Source of the DNA: Andrena cerasifolii
Taxonomy: Eukaryota > Arthropoda > Insecta > Hymenoptera > Andrenidae
DNA: 64,000 nucleotides
Assembly: GCF_050908995.1 (NCBI RefSeq)
Contig: NC_135120.1
Location: 4,601,433-4,665,432 of the forward strand
Direction of reading: 5' to 3'
Made by a program: the position numbers and the translations under genes
Shown here: positions 1 to 9,500 of the stretch, piece by piece
Layout of the letters: the number at the start of each line of letters is the position of its first letter
Position numbering within the stretch: the first letter of the stretch is position 1
Notes under the pieces: model-generated
Databases searched by the model: none
Told to the model about the DNA's origin: nothing
The model's input: the letters and a program-made list of their open reading frames with translations, nothing else

Positions 1-1
1 A

Positions 2-1705
2 AAATCTCATCGACGGGCCAGTAAGCCTATAAAAAGGCACCCATCACGTTATCCTGATTGTGAGAAAGGGGAAACGAACACAAGTGCGTCAGCTAAGAAA
101 TTAAAAATGGATGAATATCAAGACGTGACCGTGGAATCTTCATTTGGGTACAGAATGTTGAATTTTATTCCTGTGTTTTCTGCAATTGGTGATTACGTGA
201 AGTGCAAACATTGTGACAGCAATGTAGAATTTTCAGAATCAAATATCCGTGGACTTGGTTTCAAAGTGGAAATAAAGTGTAGTTCGTGTCCTTCTAAATT
301 TATAAATTCCTGTCCGATTACCGATAATCACGCGTACGAAATAAATAAAAGATTAGTTTTTGTAATGCGGATCTTAGGAATTGGAGCAGCAGGGATTAGA
401 AAGTTTTGTGGACTAATGGATCTCCCTAAACCTGTCATTCAATCAACATACGACGCGATAGTAAAGAACATTCATTGCGCCGCGGAAGCTGTGTGTAGAA
501 ATTCAATCCTCTGTGCGGCGACGGAAGAAAAATGTCTTACTGCGAAATATAACCAAGTTGAAGAACCTGCAGGCCTAACTGTTTCTGGGGATGGAACCTG
601 GCAAAAAAGAGGTTTCTCCTCATTATACGGCATTACAGCTTTGATTGGACATTTTTCAGGAAAAGTTCTGGATGTCATAATTAAATCAAGTTTTTGCAAA
701 GGCTGCGAAACCATGACAGAGAAGATTAATACTGCGAAATATGAAGAGTGGAAAGAAACCCATAACTGCTCTGTAAATCACGAAGGAAGTGCGAGCAAAA
801 TGGAAATGGACGGAATTAGTGAGATGTTTCACAGATCCGAAGGACTACACGAAACAAAATATTTAAATTACATCGGAGATGGGGATAGCAAAACATTTGC
901 AGGACTATTAGCATCTTCCCCATATGGTGAACCTGTAAAAAAGAAAGAATGCGTTGGACATGTGCAGAAGCGTATGGGAACAAGGCTGCGCAATTTGAAA
1001 AAGAAAACCAAAGGGCTTGGCGGAAAAGGACACGGAAAATTAACAGCAAAGTTAATAGACGAACTCACAGTTTATTATGGGAAGGCAATTAGGAATAGCT
1101 GTCATTTCATTACACACATGAAAAGAGGAATTTGGGCAACTTTCTACCACAAAATTTCTACGGACAATAAGCCGCAACATCAAAATTGTCCTGCAGGAAA
1201 CGGTTCCTGGTGTTCATGGCAAAAGGCGAAAGCTGAAAACAAATTGCACGAATACAGACATAAGCCTGCTTTAACGAGCGAAGTTGCCGAAGCAATACGT
1301 CCTATTTATGAAGAACTGAGCAATGATAATTTATTGGAACGATGTCTCGGCGGCTTTACTCAGAATAGTAATGAAAGCTTGAACGCGCTCTTCTGGAAAA
1401 TTGCTCCTAAAACCATCTTCAGTGGTGCAACAATAATTGAAATAGCGGCCTTTATCGGCGCTGCAATCTTTAATGATGGACATAAAAGTCTTTTACATAT
1501 ATTGGACAGTATGAACATTAAAATCGGCCCTGGAGCCTACGAAGGGTGTTGGGCGGAGGATCATCACCGCATTACTTTGAGTACGATTCGAACGCATGAA
1601 GCCACTAAAGAAGCCAGAACTGCTAAACGATTGTCAAGAATAGCTGCTGAAGAAGCTGTTTCGTCTGCTGAAGGCTTACTTTATGCCCCTGGAATCGCTG
1701 ATTAA
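2..1705 (+). CDS. Mutator/Kolobok-like transposase, 5'-partial
   Basis: The frame is open from the window edge to the stop at 1703-1705; the first Met in the window is at 107 (532 residues from there), but upstream codons stay open and end in a Ser/Lys-rich stretch, so the real start is probably upstream. The N-terminal third has paired cysteines (VKCKHCDS, IKCSSCPS) like a zinc-binding fold. The centre has SGDGTWQKRGF and, further on, YIGDGDSKTF, which look like the acidic catalytic positions of the arthropod Mutator-like transposase domain; CLGGFTQNSNESLN follows near the C-terminus. There is no frameshift or stop, so this copy may encode a full catalytic protein. Family assignment is from motif recognition; Kolobok versus Mutator naming rests on the TTAA flank. 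Confidence 0.75.
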   Translation, partial: KSHRRASKPIKRHPSRYPDCEKGETNTSASAKKLKMDEYQDVTVESSFGYRMLNFIPVFSAIGDYVKCKHCDSNVEFSESNIRGLGFKVEIKCSSCPSKFINSCPITDNHAYEINKRLVFVMRILGIGAAGIRKFCGLMDLPKPVIQSTYDAIVKNIHCAAEAVCRNSILCAATEEKCLTAKYNQVEEPAGLTVSGDGTWQKRGFSSLYGITALIGHFSGKVLDVIIKSSFCKGCETMTEKINTAKYEEWKETHNCSVNHEGSASKMEMDGISEMFHRSEGLHETKYLNYIGDGDSKTFAGLLASSPYGEPVKKKECVGHVQKRMGTRLRNLKKKTKGLGGKGHGKLTAKLIDELTVYYGKAIRNSCHFITHMKRGIWATFYHKISTDNKPQHQNCPAGNGSWCSWQKAKAENKLHEYRHKPALTSEVAEAIRPIYEELSNDNLLERCLGGFTQNSNESLNALFWKIAPKTIFSGATIIEIAAFIGAAIFNDGHKSLLHILDSMNIKIGPGAYEGCWAEDHHRITLSTIRTHEATKEARTAKRLSRIAAEEAVSSAEGLLYAPGIAD

Positions 1706-1792
1706 GTGTGAGATACGAAAAATACAGTTTATCAGCAAAGCATCAGAGTCAAAACTTCAAACGCGTTTTTCTCGAAACTATATTTTTCATTA

Positions 1793-2100
1793 CGGTGGCC
1801 CTAAAAACTCGCGCTACGTTCAACCAATTCACTTCCAATTTTGCATGCAGAATCATAATAAGATTCCGCATCGTCCAACGAAGGCTTTTTTTATTTCGAT
1901 TCCCCGTTTATTATTTATAAAGGAAAAAGGTGGATTTTTCTCTTAGAAAAATTTAACTTTACCTTTGATCTCTCACCATTTCTTTATTTTTCAAAATTTT
2001 CAAAATCGCCTTCGTTGGACGATGTGGAATCTTATTATGATTCTGCATGCAAAATTTGAAGTAAATTGGTTGAACGTAGCGCGAGTTTTTAGGGCCACCG
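1793..2100. repeat. 93-bp inverted repeat in transposon 3' region
   Basis: Arms at about 1793-1885 and 2008-2100 are near-perfect reverse complements (for example GGTGGCCCTAAAAACTCG against CGAGTTTTTAGGGCCACC) around a 122-bp AT-rich loop. It lies between the transposase stop and the element's right end, so it is probably a subterminal structure or a small palindromic insertion. Confidence 0.75.
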
Positions 2101-2312
2101 TTTAGCCGTCTAAAATCGAGAGACTTTCGGACATGTATCCGTAACTTCCGAAAAACAATAGTTTTTTAACTGAAACTTTTTTTATAAGTAGTTCATAATA
2201 CTATGTAAACATAGTTAAAAAAAACGGGAAATCTGCATCAAACCGTTGACTTGTAAAAAAATCCACAAAATGTATACATTTTCCGAGGGTTCAAACGGGT
2301 ATACCCCCTTAA

Positions 2313-2706
2313 ACACATTTTGTCCAAACCTGGGTACCCTTTTTTACCTCGTACGGTTTGGCCCCAGCATACAATTTTATAAATATTACGAATTATCAAC
2401 AATACCATGGAGAAGTAAAAACAAGCCTTTTAATTATTTACACTTTAATATGCAGCAACTAACACAATTCACACCAAAAAGTATCTACCTGAACACTGTC
2501 AAAAGTGTTTGAATTTCCTTAATGATCGGAAATTAGATCAGAGCCTTCAAAAACACACAATATGAGATAACCTTAGTAAACACGCTTGTAACACGACCAT
2601 ATTTTGTTGATGAAATAATGAACATCCCGGCAATATATCGCTGCAACGACGCGGAAAAATTTAAAGCAGTTTAAAGAATAACAGCACGGTCCCGGTTTTA
2701 CCCAGG
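2313..2706. other. AT-rich spacer, no gene seen
   Basis: Between the TTAA flank of the first transposon and the TA flank of the next. Short frames here show no recognisable domain and no splice-bounded exon could be supported. Confidence 0.5.
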
Positions 2707-3593
2707 TAGGGGAGACCGGGGCTAAAAGTTCCGGGGGTAAGTTGTTCCGACGGCTCCATCTTCAAAATAAAAAGAGCGTTGTACTTTAAATTATTTTTTC
2801 CGTGTGAGTTGATCACGCCACTCTGTCGCCCACTTTAATAGCGTCCGCGACAGCGAATTGTGTGGTTGTAAGCAAGGACCTATTAGTCGCGTACCAGATA
2901 AGTAAAAATTTTTCTATAATTACTTTTTGGTCTATTTCAATTATTTAACGTCGATATTATAGATTGAATCGTTCTTATGGATCAAATGACATTTAAGAAC
3001 ATGGTGTAATAGTGTTTATCGTTTGAATACATGTATAAGCAGAATAGTCTTTGAAATTGCTACATGTGTGGGTAGGGGCTAGTTGTTACCGTGACTTGGG
3101 GCACGTTGTTACCGTGAAAACTTGCCCCGCCGCAAATAGGTCTGTGAAGATAGCACCCACAAAATTCGATTTTTTAAAAAAACTCAACGGCATTCGTTTG
3201 TTCATCGTATGCCCATGTTTGCCCATAAAAAAATTTTTTTTGCCCACCCTCCAAAAAAAGTTATGAACAAAATAAAAAATTTGTCTTCATCACCCACGAT
3301 GAATGCATTTCAATTTTTTAAAAGAAGGATACGAATATACCCGACCTGGCCACGTTTGCCCACTCTCAGATTTCATTTGCCCACCCTCCAGAATTTAAAT
3401 AAAAAATAAAAAGCTCGAAAAGAAGGGTACAGGTGAAGCAATCGCGTTAAAGTTCGATTTTTCTAGAAAATATTATCAAAATCGTTCTTTCAACGATGCA
3501 GTCCGTTAGTTTAGATGTAGAAGAGCTTTGCTCATGCATTAATTTCGTATGCCCACCCTCCAGAATCGAATTATTAATAAAGATAGCCAGGAA

Positions 3594-3760
3594 GTGCGTC
3601 GTTGGAAAGAATTCGAGAGTATCGCAGACATCTGTTTACGTTTCGGCAGTGGCACTCGGCGCTGCGACCCTTTAGAGTATCAGCGCTGCGTGTCGTGATC
3701 GAACGTGCCGAAACGTAAACAGATGTCTGCGATACTCTCGAATTCTTTCCAACGACGCAC
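3594..3760. repeat. perfect 55-bp hairpin
   Basis: Positions 3594-3648 and 3706-3760 are exact reverse complements (starting GTGCGTCGTTGG) with a 57-bp loop. The left arm touches the left arm of the larger foldback, sharing the GTGCG bases, so two palindromes are fused head to tail. Confidence 0.85.
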
Positions 3761-3889
3761 GAAAGTCAGTCAGTCTACAGAGTTCGGACGCAACTCTTGC
3801 AAGATCGTGCATTCATTTACGGTTTGTGAAGTAACTGTGAGATTATATTATTTTCCGTTGTGCGATATCATTGCGGTAATTAGTGAAAA

Positions 3890-4056
3890 ATGACTAGAAA
3901 ACCACTCTGGTGTTATTCTGCACATGCTGTAGATATGTGAAAAGTGTGAAGTATTCGATGAGCGATACAAATTGAAGTGTCGTTCGAATAAAGTGAGAAA
4001 GAAGTGTGTGCAACATTTCTTGGATAACATGTCACCAAACACCTTTAACCTTTACG
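3890..4056 (+). other. exon-like segment inside the foldback (possible captured gene piece)
   Basis: Unique sequence between the inner hairpin and the right foldback arm. An ATG at 3890 opens a short frame. From 3933, just after a CTGTAG acceptor-like site, a second frame reads ICEKCEVFDERYKLKC and on to 4056, where a strong donor GGTAAGAAC follows. The two frames would join with a one-base shift near 3935. A Cys/Lys-rich piece bounded by splice-like signals suggests a transduplicated exon, but the protein is not recognised and chance cannot be excluded. Confidence 0.3.
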
Positions 4057-5518
4057 GTAAGAACAATCGATTTTGATAATTCATTCGGAAAAAAAACGAA
4101 CGGAAAGGTATTCGGTTCAACGGGTACCGCACTTCTTGGCTATCTTTATTAATAATTCGATTCTGGAGGGTGGGCATACGAAATTAATGCATGAGCAAAG
4201 CTCTTCTACATCTAAACTAACGGACTGCATCGTTGAAAGAACGATTTTGATAATATTTTCTAGAAAAATCGAACTTTAACGCGATTGCTTCACCTGTACC
4301 CTTCTTTTCGAGCTTTTTATTTTTTATTTAAATTCTGGAGGGTGGGCAAATGAAATCTGAGAGTGGGCAAACGTGGCCAGGTCGGGTATATTCGTATCCT
4401 TCTTTTAAAAAATTGAAATGCATTCATGATGGGTGATGAAGACAAATTTTTTATTTTGTTCATAACTTTTTTTTGGAGGGTGGGCAAAAAAAATTTGTAT
4501 GGGCAAACGTGGGCAAACGATGGACAATCATTTCCCACCGTCAAATCATTAAAATGTTAAAAGGCGCAAGGGGACACGACTTCGATCGAAGTTATGCGTA
4601 AAGATAAATAAAAACTGTCGGTAGAGAATTCAATATCTGCCACATGATTCTATCGAGATTTATTAAAATACTACGATGTGGACAAGAGTCTACATTAGGC
4701 TACAAGTACAAATCTCAATAAGTAGGTACCTAAATACAGTTGAATGTAAGACTGATTAGTAGATTATAATTTTTATACCAAAGATAATGTTTATGGTTAT
4801 TATATCGTTTTGGTTTTCTTTTAAAGATAATACATTTTTGTTGGTCCGAACCTTCATAAATAACCATTATTAATAAAATTCTGCTTTACTTCAATAGAAA
4901 ATGAAATATTTCATTAAAAGGCAACTCTTATATCATAGTAACAACTTACCCCAATGCGATAACAACTTGCCCCATATAGGGGTAAGAAGTTCCGCTTCGA
5001 TCAGCCACAAATAAATTACTTTCTATGGGAAACCTATTACAATATATTAAACACAAGCTTAAAATCAGAAAATATAATAAATTTAACAAGAAATTAGTCA
5101 ATAGTGAAGAGAATAACTATATTATTTTCCAGTCATTCCTTATGTTTTATCGAAATCGGAACTTTTAGCCCCGGCCTCCCCTACACGGCTTTGTCCGAGT
5201 TTCCCCTAATATTTTTTATCATTAAAAATGTGAATTCAATATTTTGTGGACACACTATTCCAAAATGCTCCCCACCAATAGCTCCAATACAGTTTGGAAA
5301 GTTCCAATCATCATAACACCTTTTGCATTTATTTTGAAATCGGAAATATTAGTTTATGGTAAAAATCTGGGCACTACTTTATCGCATAATTGTTTCAGTT
5401 TGTTTGTTTCAACAACACTTATGTATCCATATGATATTTTGAATGCAAATGATAAGGATTTCAATGCTTCTCCAGTAGCAATGAACTCCCCAAAAAGTAT
5501 ATTATCTAATTATTTCAG

Positions 5519-6186
5519 CTGAAGAATGTAAGACACGGTGGAAAAATATTCGTGATTCATTCATGAAAAAGAAGCGGGCCAACAAGCACGGTACGAGGTC
5601 GGCAGCGAAACCAAAAAAGGAGTGGCCATTAATGAAACATTTAGATTTTTATAATAGTGTCACGACTGAGAGAAGGCAAGTCTTTTTTACACACAAGATG
5701 AGTTTTAAAATGCATTTTAAAACATTATTTTATTTATTTTATTGTAGCACAAAGAGCAATATAGAACTTTCAAATGGAGATGTTCCAAATATTGATAACA
5801 ATAATAGCGGCATCGACATCTCAGCACCCGTCGATTTCCCAGAAACTCCTTCTTGCTGGGAAGGTGTTCCGTCACCAGAAACACCGCCAGAAGTCACAAT
5901 CGCTCCTTCCTCCAAAAAAAGAAATTGCGGCAGTACCTCAACTGCAGTGTCGAAAAGGCACAGGAGCGACTCCCGCAATTTCCTGGATGCGATAACAATA
6001 AGGTCTTTGGAAAGAGAACAACTCTTACAAAAGTCCTTGGAGGATGAAGATGACGAAACTATGCTGTTTTTTAAGAGTATGGGGGTAATGGGGAGAAAAT
6101 TGCCGCGGGAGTTACTCGTGGAAGCAAAAATTTTCATCCTCAAATTGATGCTGGATCTACAAAGTAAAGCAGCAGAAGATCCATGA
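5519..6186 (+). CDS. MADF-BESS domain protein, 3' exons
   Basis: An acceptor (TTATTTCAG) at 5518 opens an exon reading EECKTRWKNIRDSFMKKK, the C-terminal half of a MADF (Adf-1-type Myb/SANT) DNA-binding domain, with the basic stretch and the hydrophobic LMKHLDFY that close this domain. A 72-bp intron (5676-5747) uses a GC donor (AG-GCAAGT) and a TTGTAG acceptor. The last exon (5748-6186) has a Pro/Ser-rich linker, then ETMLFFKSMGVMG and ELLVEAKIFILKLM, which match the BESS motif used for self-association in this family. Such proteins are nuclear transcription regulators; some are the second gene of PIF/Harbinger transposons. The upstream MADF exon is not visible: the 2709-5181 element ends just before. 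Either the gene is TE-interrupted with distant 5' exons, or it is truncated. Confidence 0.7.
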
Positions 6187-6234
6187 GCTGATGCGTGTGT
6201 CCTCCGAATCGCGCAGAAGATGTTCACCGTCAGT

Positions 6235-6461
6235 CAGAGTTGGGCAAAATGTAATCTAATTACAACTTACAAATTACGATTAAAATGTAATTGTGTAGTA
6301 GATTACACATTATTTTCTGTAATCGTTAATTTAGATAGTTGACAAAATTGTGGTCAACTACCTAAATTAACAATTACAGAAAATAATGTTTAATCAATTA
6401 CAGAATTACATTTTAATCGTAATTTGTAATTTGTAATTAGATTACATTTTGGCTAATTCTG
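6235..6461. mobile_element. palindromic MITE, hAT-like ends
   Basis: Ends CAGAGTTGGGCAAAATG and, inverted, CAGAATTAGCCAAAATG open two arms that continue as TGTAATCTAATTAC and fold over the whole 227 bp. CAGRGTTGGGCA ends are common in hAT MITEs. An 8-bp target duplication was not evident. It lies just 3' of the MADF-BESS stop codon. Confidence 0.6.
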
Positions 6462-6534
6462 GCTCTTCTACTACACTTTCAAATCCATTTTAATTACGTT
6501 CAATAGTTTCACTGTTTCTTCGACTCTTTTTTAG

Positions 6535-9500
6535 ATGTCTGAAAAAGGAGACACAAAAAAGGCTGCAGAGAAAGAAGTGACTCCGTTGCGAAGACGGAGT
6601 CGAACAAGTAGCAGGACTCCGTTGCGAAGACGGAGTCGAACAAGTAGCAGGACTCCGTTGCGAAGACGGAGTCGAACAAGTAGCAGGACTCCGTTGCGAA
6701 GACGGAGTCGAACAAGTAGCAGGACTCCGTTGCGAAGACGGAGTCGAACGTGTAGCCGGACTCCGCCGCGGAGAGAGCCGACTCCATCCTGGCGGAGAGA
6801 GCCGACTCCGTCCGCGAAGAGAGCCGACTCCGTCCTCGCGACGGAGTCCGCGAAGAGAGCCTACTCCGTCCTCGCGACGGAGTCGGCTGAGAGAGCCTAC
6901 TCCGTCCTCGCGACGGAGTCGGCTGAGAGAGCCTACTCCGTCCTCGCGACGGAATCGGCTGAGAGAACCGGCTCCGTCGTTGTCCAAGTGGTTGGAGATC
7001 ACATTACAATGTCAAAAGCAGGTGTGTAGATACGTATACTCCAAGTCATTTTAGAAGGAACCTGCCGACCGACGAGTTTAGACCGGTTCTGCGCGTGTTG
7101 GCGCCCATTGGCTATGCCACCACCAATGGTCTTTCGGCTGCGCGTCCGTTCTGCGCCGAAAACATTGGCGTGGCGCCACTTTCGTATATACCGCGTGTTT
7201 CGACTTTTTGTCGGATTTGATTGTCTCTTTTTTATTGCAAATGTCGGTTCAAGAAGATGTGACAAAAAATGTGCGACAGATACAATATTACGCAAAATGG
7301 AATCAACTTCGCGGTTCCCCATCCAGAAAAATAAAAAAGGAAAGGTAAGCAACTGAAATATTATAAGTAACTGAAATATTATATGTAACTGAAGTATTAT
7401 ATGTAACTGAAGTATTATAAGCAACTGAAGTATTATAAGCAACTGAAATATTATAAGGATAAATATGAACCTGAAAGGCCTGAAAAATGTATACTTTAAT
7501 TTAATGGGAAACGTTTCTCTTACAGATAGTTCACTCTGGACAAAGAAAGATTATTATCAATATTTACAATGACAAGAAAGCTCAATTTCCGGAGATGAAA
7601 TACAAAGAAATAATAAAATTAGTGGGAAATACTTGCGGTGTGGGATATCGTACCGTCGTCGAAACTTTAAAAGAATTTAAAACGACGGGGACCGTGACTT
7701 CACCTTCGAAGAAACGGGTAAGGCCCGATATAATGCAGAAGATGTCGGAAGACGAAATTGGAGCAATAAGGAAGCATGTGCACGCCTTTTGGGAACGAAG
7801 AGAACTACCGACAGTTCCGAGAGTTTTGGCGGCGATCCAAAGAGACGAAAATTTACCAATTTTATCGCAGAGTACGTTACAACGCCTCTTGAAGAAAATG
7901 AACTTCAAGTACGTACAAAGACAACGCGATAGTGCCCTTATCGAGCGGGAAGATATAATTCGTTGGCGCCGAACGTTCATTACAAAAATTCGAGAATTCA
8001 GAGCAGCGGGAAGGCCCATTTATTATTTGGACGAGACATGGGTAAATGCAGGCGACACACAGCAGCGAGTGTGGGTGGACAACACCATAGCTTCGGCATC
8101 GAACGCCAGGGAAAGGGGCCCATCTACTCCAACTGCGAAGGGAAAACGCCTCATCGTACTCCATATTGGATCGGAGGATGGTTTTGTCGAAAATGGCTTG
8201 CTGTGTTTTGAATCGAAGACCAAGAGCGCTGATTACCACGACGAGATGAATGCGGCACACTTTTTCGAGTGGTTTAAGCACATTGTACCATATTTAAAAC
8301 CAAACGCCGTTATTGTGATGGATAACGCGCCGTACCACTCTGCGAAACAGGAGCGCTGTCCCGTAACGAGCTGGAAGAAAACGCAGATAAGAGAGTGGCT
8401 TACCAGCAAGGGAATACGAATGCCAGATAACGCACTGAAGTGGCAGTTATTGGACGAGGTTCGCAGAATTAAGCCCAATTACGATAAATATGTGATCGAT
8501 GAATTCGCAAAGACAACGGGGAGAACTATTCTCCGACTACCGCCTTACCATTGCGACTTGAATCCAATTCAGCTCGCGTGGGCGGTAGTAAAAGGCCACG
8601 TAAAAGCCAATAACAAGACATTCCACCTTGCCGATGTAAAGCGGCTACTAGTACAAGGAGTGGAAAAAGCAACACCCGAAATGTGGGCAAATTTATCCGC
8701 CACACGACAAAGGTGGAAGATAAATTATATGACCTGGACCAAGTAATCGACGATATGCAGGATAACGCGTATGATTCTTCATTCGATGAAGACGACCCAG
8801 GCCACGACGAAGGTGCACATTCAGAATTCGAGGCAGATCCGTATTTGGAATCGGAACGTGAACCGAATTTGGAATTGGAGTCGGATTCAGATTGAAACAT
8901 CAAGGGAGAAACTGCTCATTAGTCCGGTAAGCTGCATTTCATGGGAACAATCTAATCTTTCAATCTATCTTTCTTATGTACATATATTTATGTACTTCTG
9001 TACTTCTTTCAGAAACTTTTTTGAGGAAGGACCACTCAGAGTTCCTCTCGGAACTGTCGGTAGTTCTCTTCGTTCCGAAAAGGCGTGCACATGCTTCCTT
9101 ATTGCTCCAATTTCGTCTTCCGACATCTTCTGCATTATATCGGGCCTTACCCGTTTCTTCGAAGGTGAAGTCACGGTCCCCGTCGTTTTAAATTCTTTTA
9201 AAGTGTCGACGACGTTACGATATCTCACACCGCAAGTATTTCCCACTAATTTTATCATTTCTTTGTACTTCATCCCCGGAAATTGAGCTTTCTTGTCATT
9301 GTAAATATTGATAATAATCTTTCTTTGTCCAGAGTTTTATAAAAAATATACCAATGTTTTATAAATGTATATATGTTTTATAAATTGTTTTATAAATATT
9401 TTATAAATTGTGTAAAATAAAATTTATTTTTATATGTCATACTTTGTTGTTATATTTCATAATATTAATACTGTAAACATTTCAGTATAATTCGCCTAAT

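Larger units (their letters stand above)
1..2308 (+). mobile_element. TTAA-target DNA transposon, Kolobok/Mutator-like, 5' end outside window
   Basis: The right end is visible: a terminal repeat whose inverse begins GGGGGTATACCCG stops at 2308 and is followed directly by TTAA at 2309-2312. TTAA targets are typical of Kolobok and piggyBac elements. The transposase frame lies inside. The left terminus is upstream of base 1. The 3' non-coding part (1706-2308) holds a large inverted repeat. The smaller element at 40555-41453 has a similar end and target, so it could be a non-autonomous relative. Confidence 0.65.
3197..4528. repeat. foldback repeat with ~400-bp arms
   Basis: Arms at about 3197-3598 and 4129-4528 are inverted copies. 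Both carry repeated GCCCACCCTCC and TTTGCCCA motifs. The spacer contains a second hairpin and unique sequence. It sits inside the TA-target element and was probably a later insertion. Confidence 0.7.
2709..5181. mobile_element. TA-target element with GGGGAGACCGGGG terminal repeats
   Basis: Left end GGGGAGACCGGGGCTAAAAG and the inverse of the right end GGGGAGGCCGGGGCTAAAAG match over about 25 bp. TA precedes the left end (2707-2708) and follows the right end (5182-5183). Subterminal motifs of the type GTTGTTACCGTG and AACTTGCCCC recur at 3075-3125 and, inverted, at 4935-4990. No transposase was found. Most of the centre is a nested palindrome. Its ends resemble those of the element at 42951-43871. 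Confidence 0.65.

Noticed and set aside
6490..7002. 170-codon minus-strand frame across the minisatellite
   Set aside because: It is open only because the repeat units are palindromic. The plus strand has splice-bounded exons and RS-type coding, so it is preferred.
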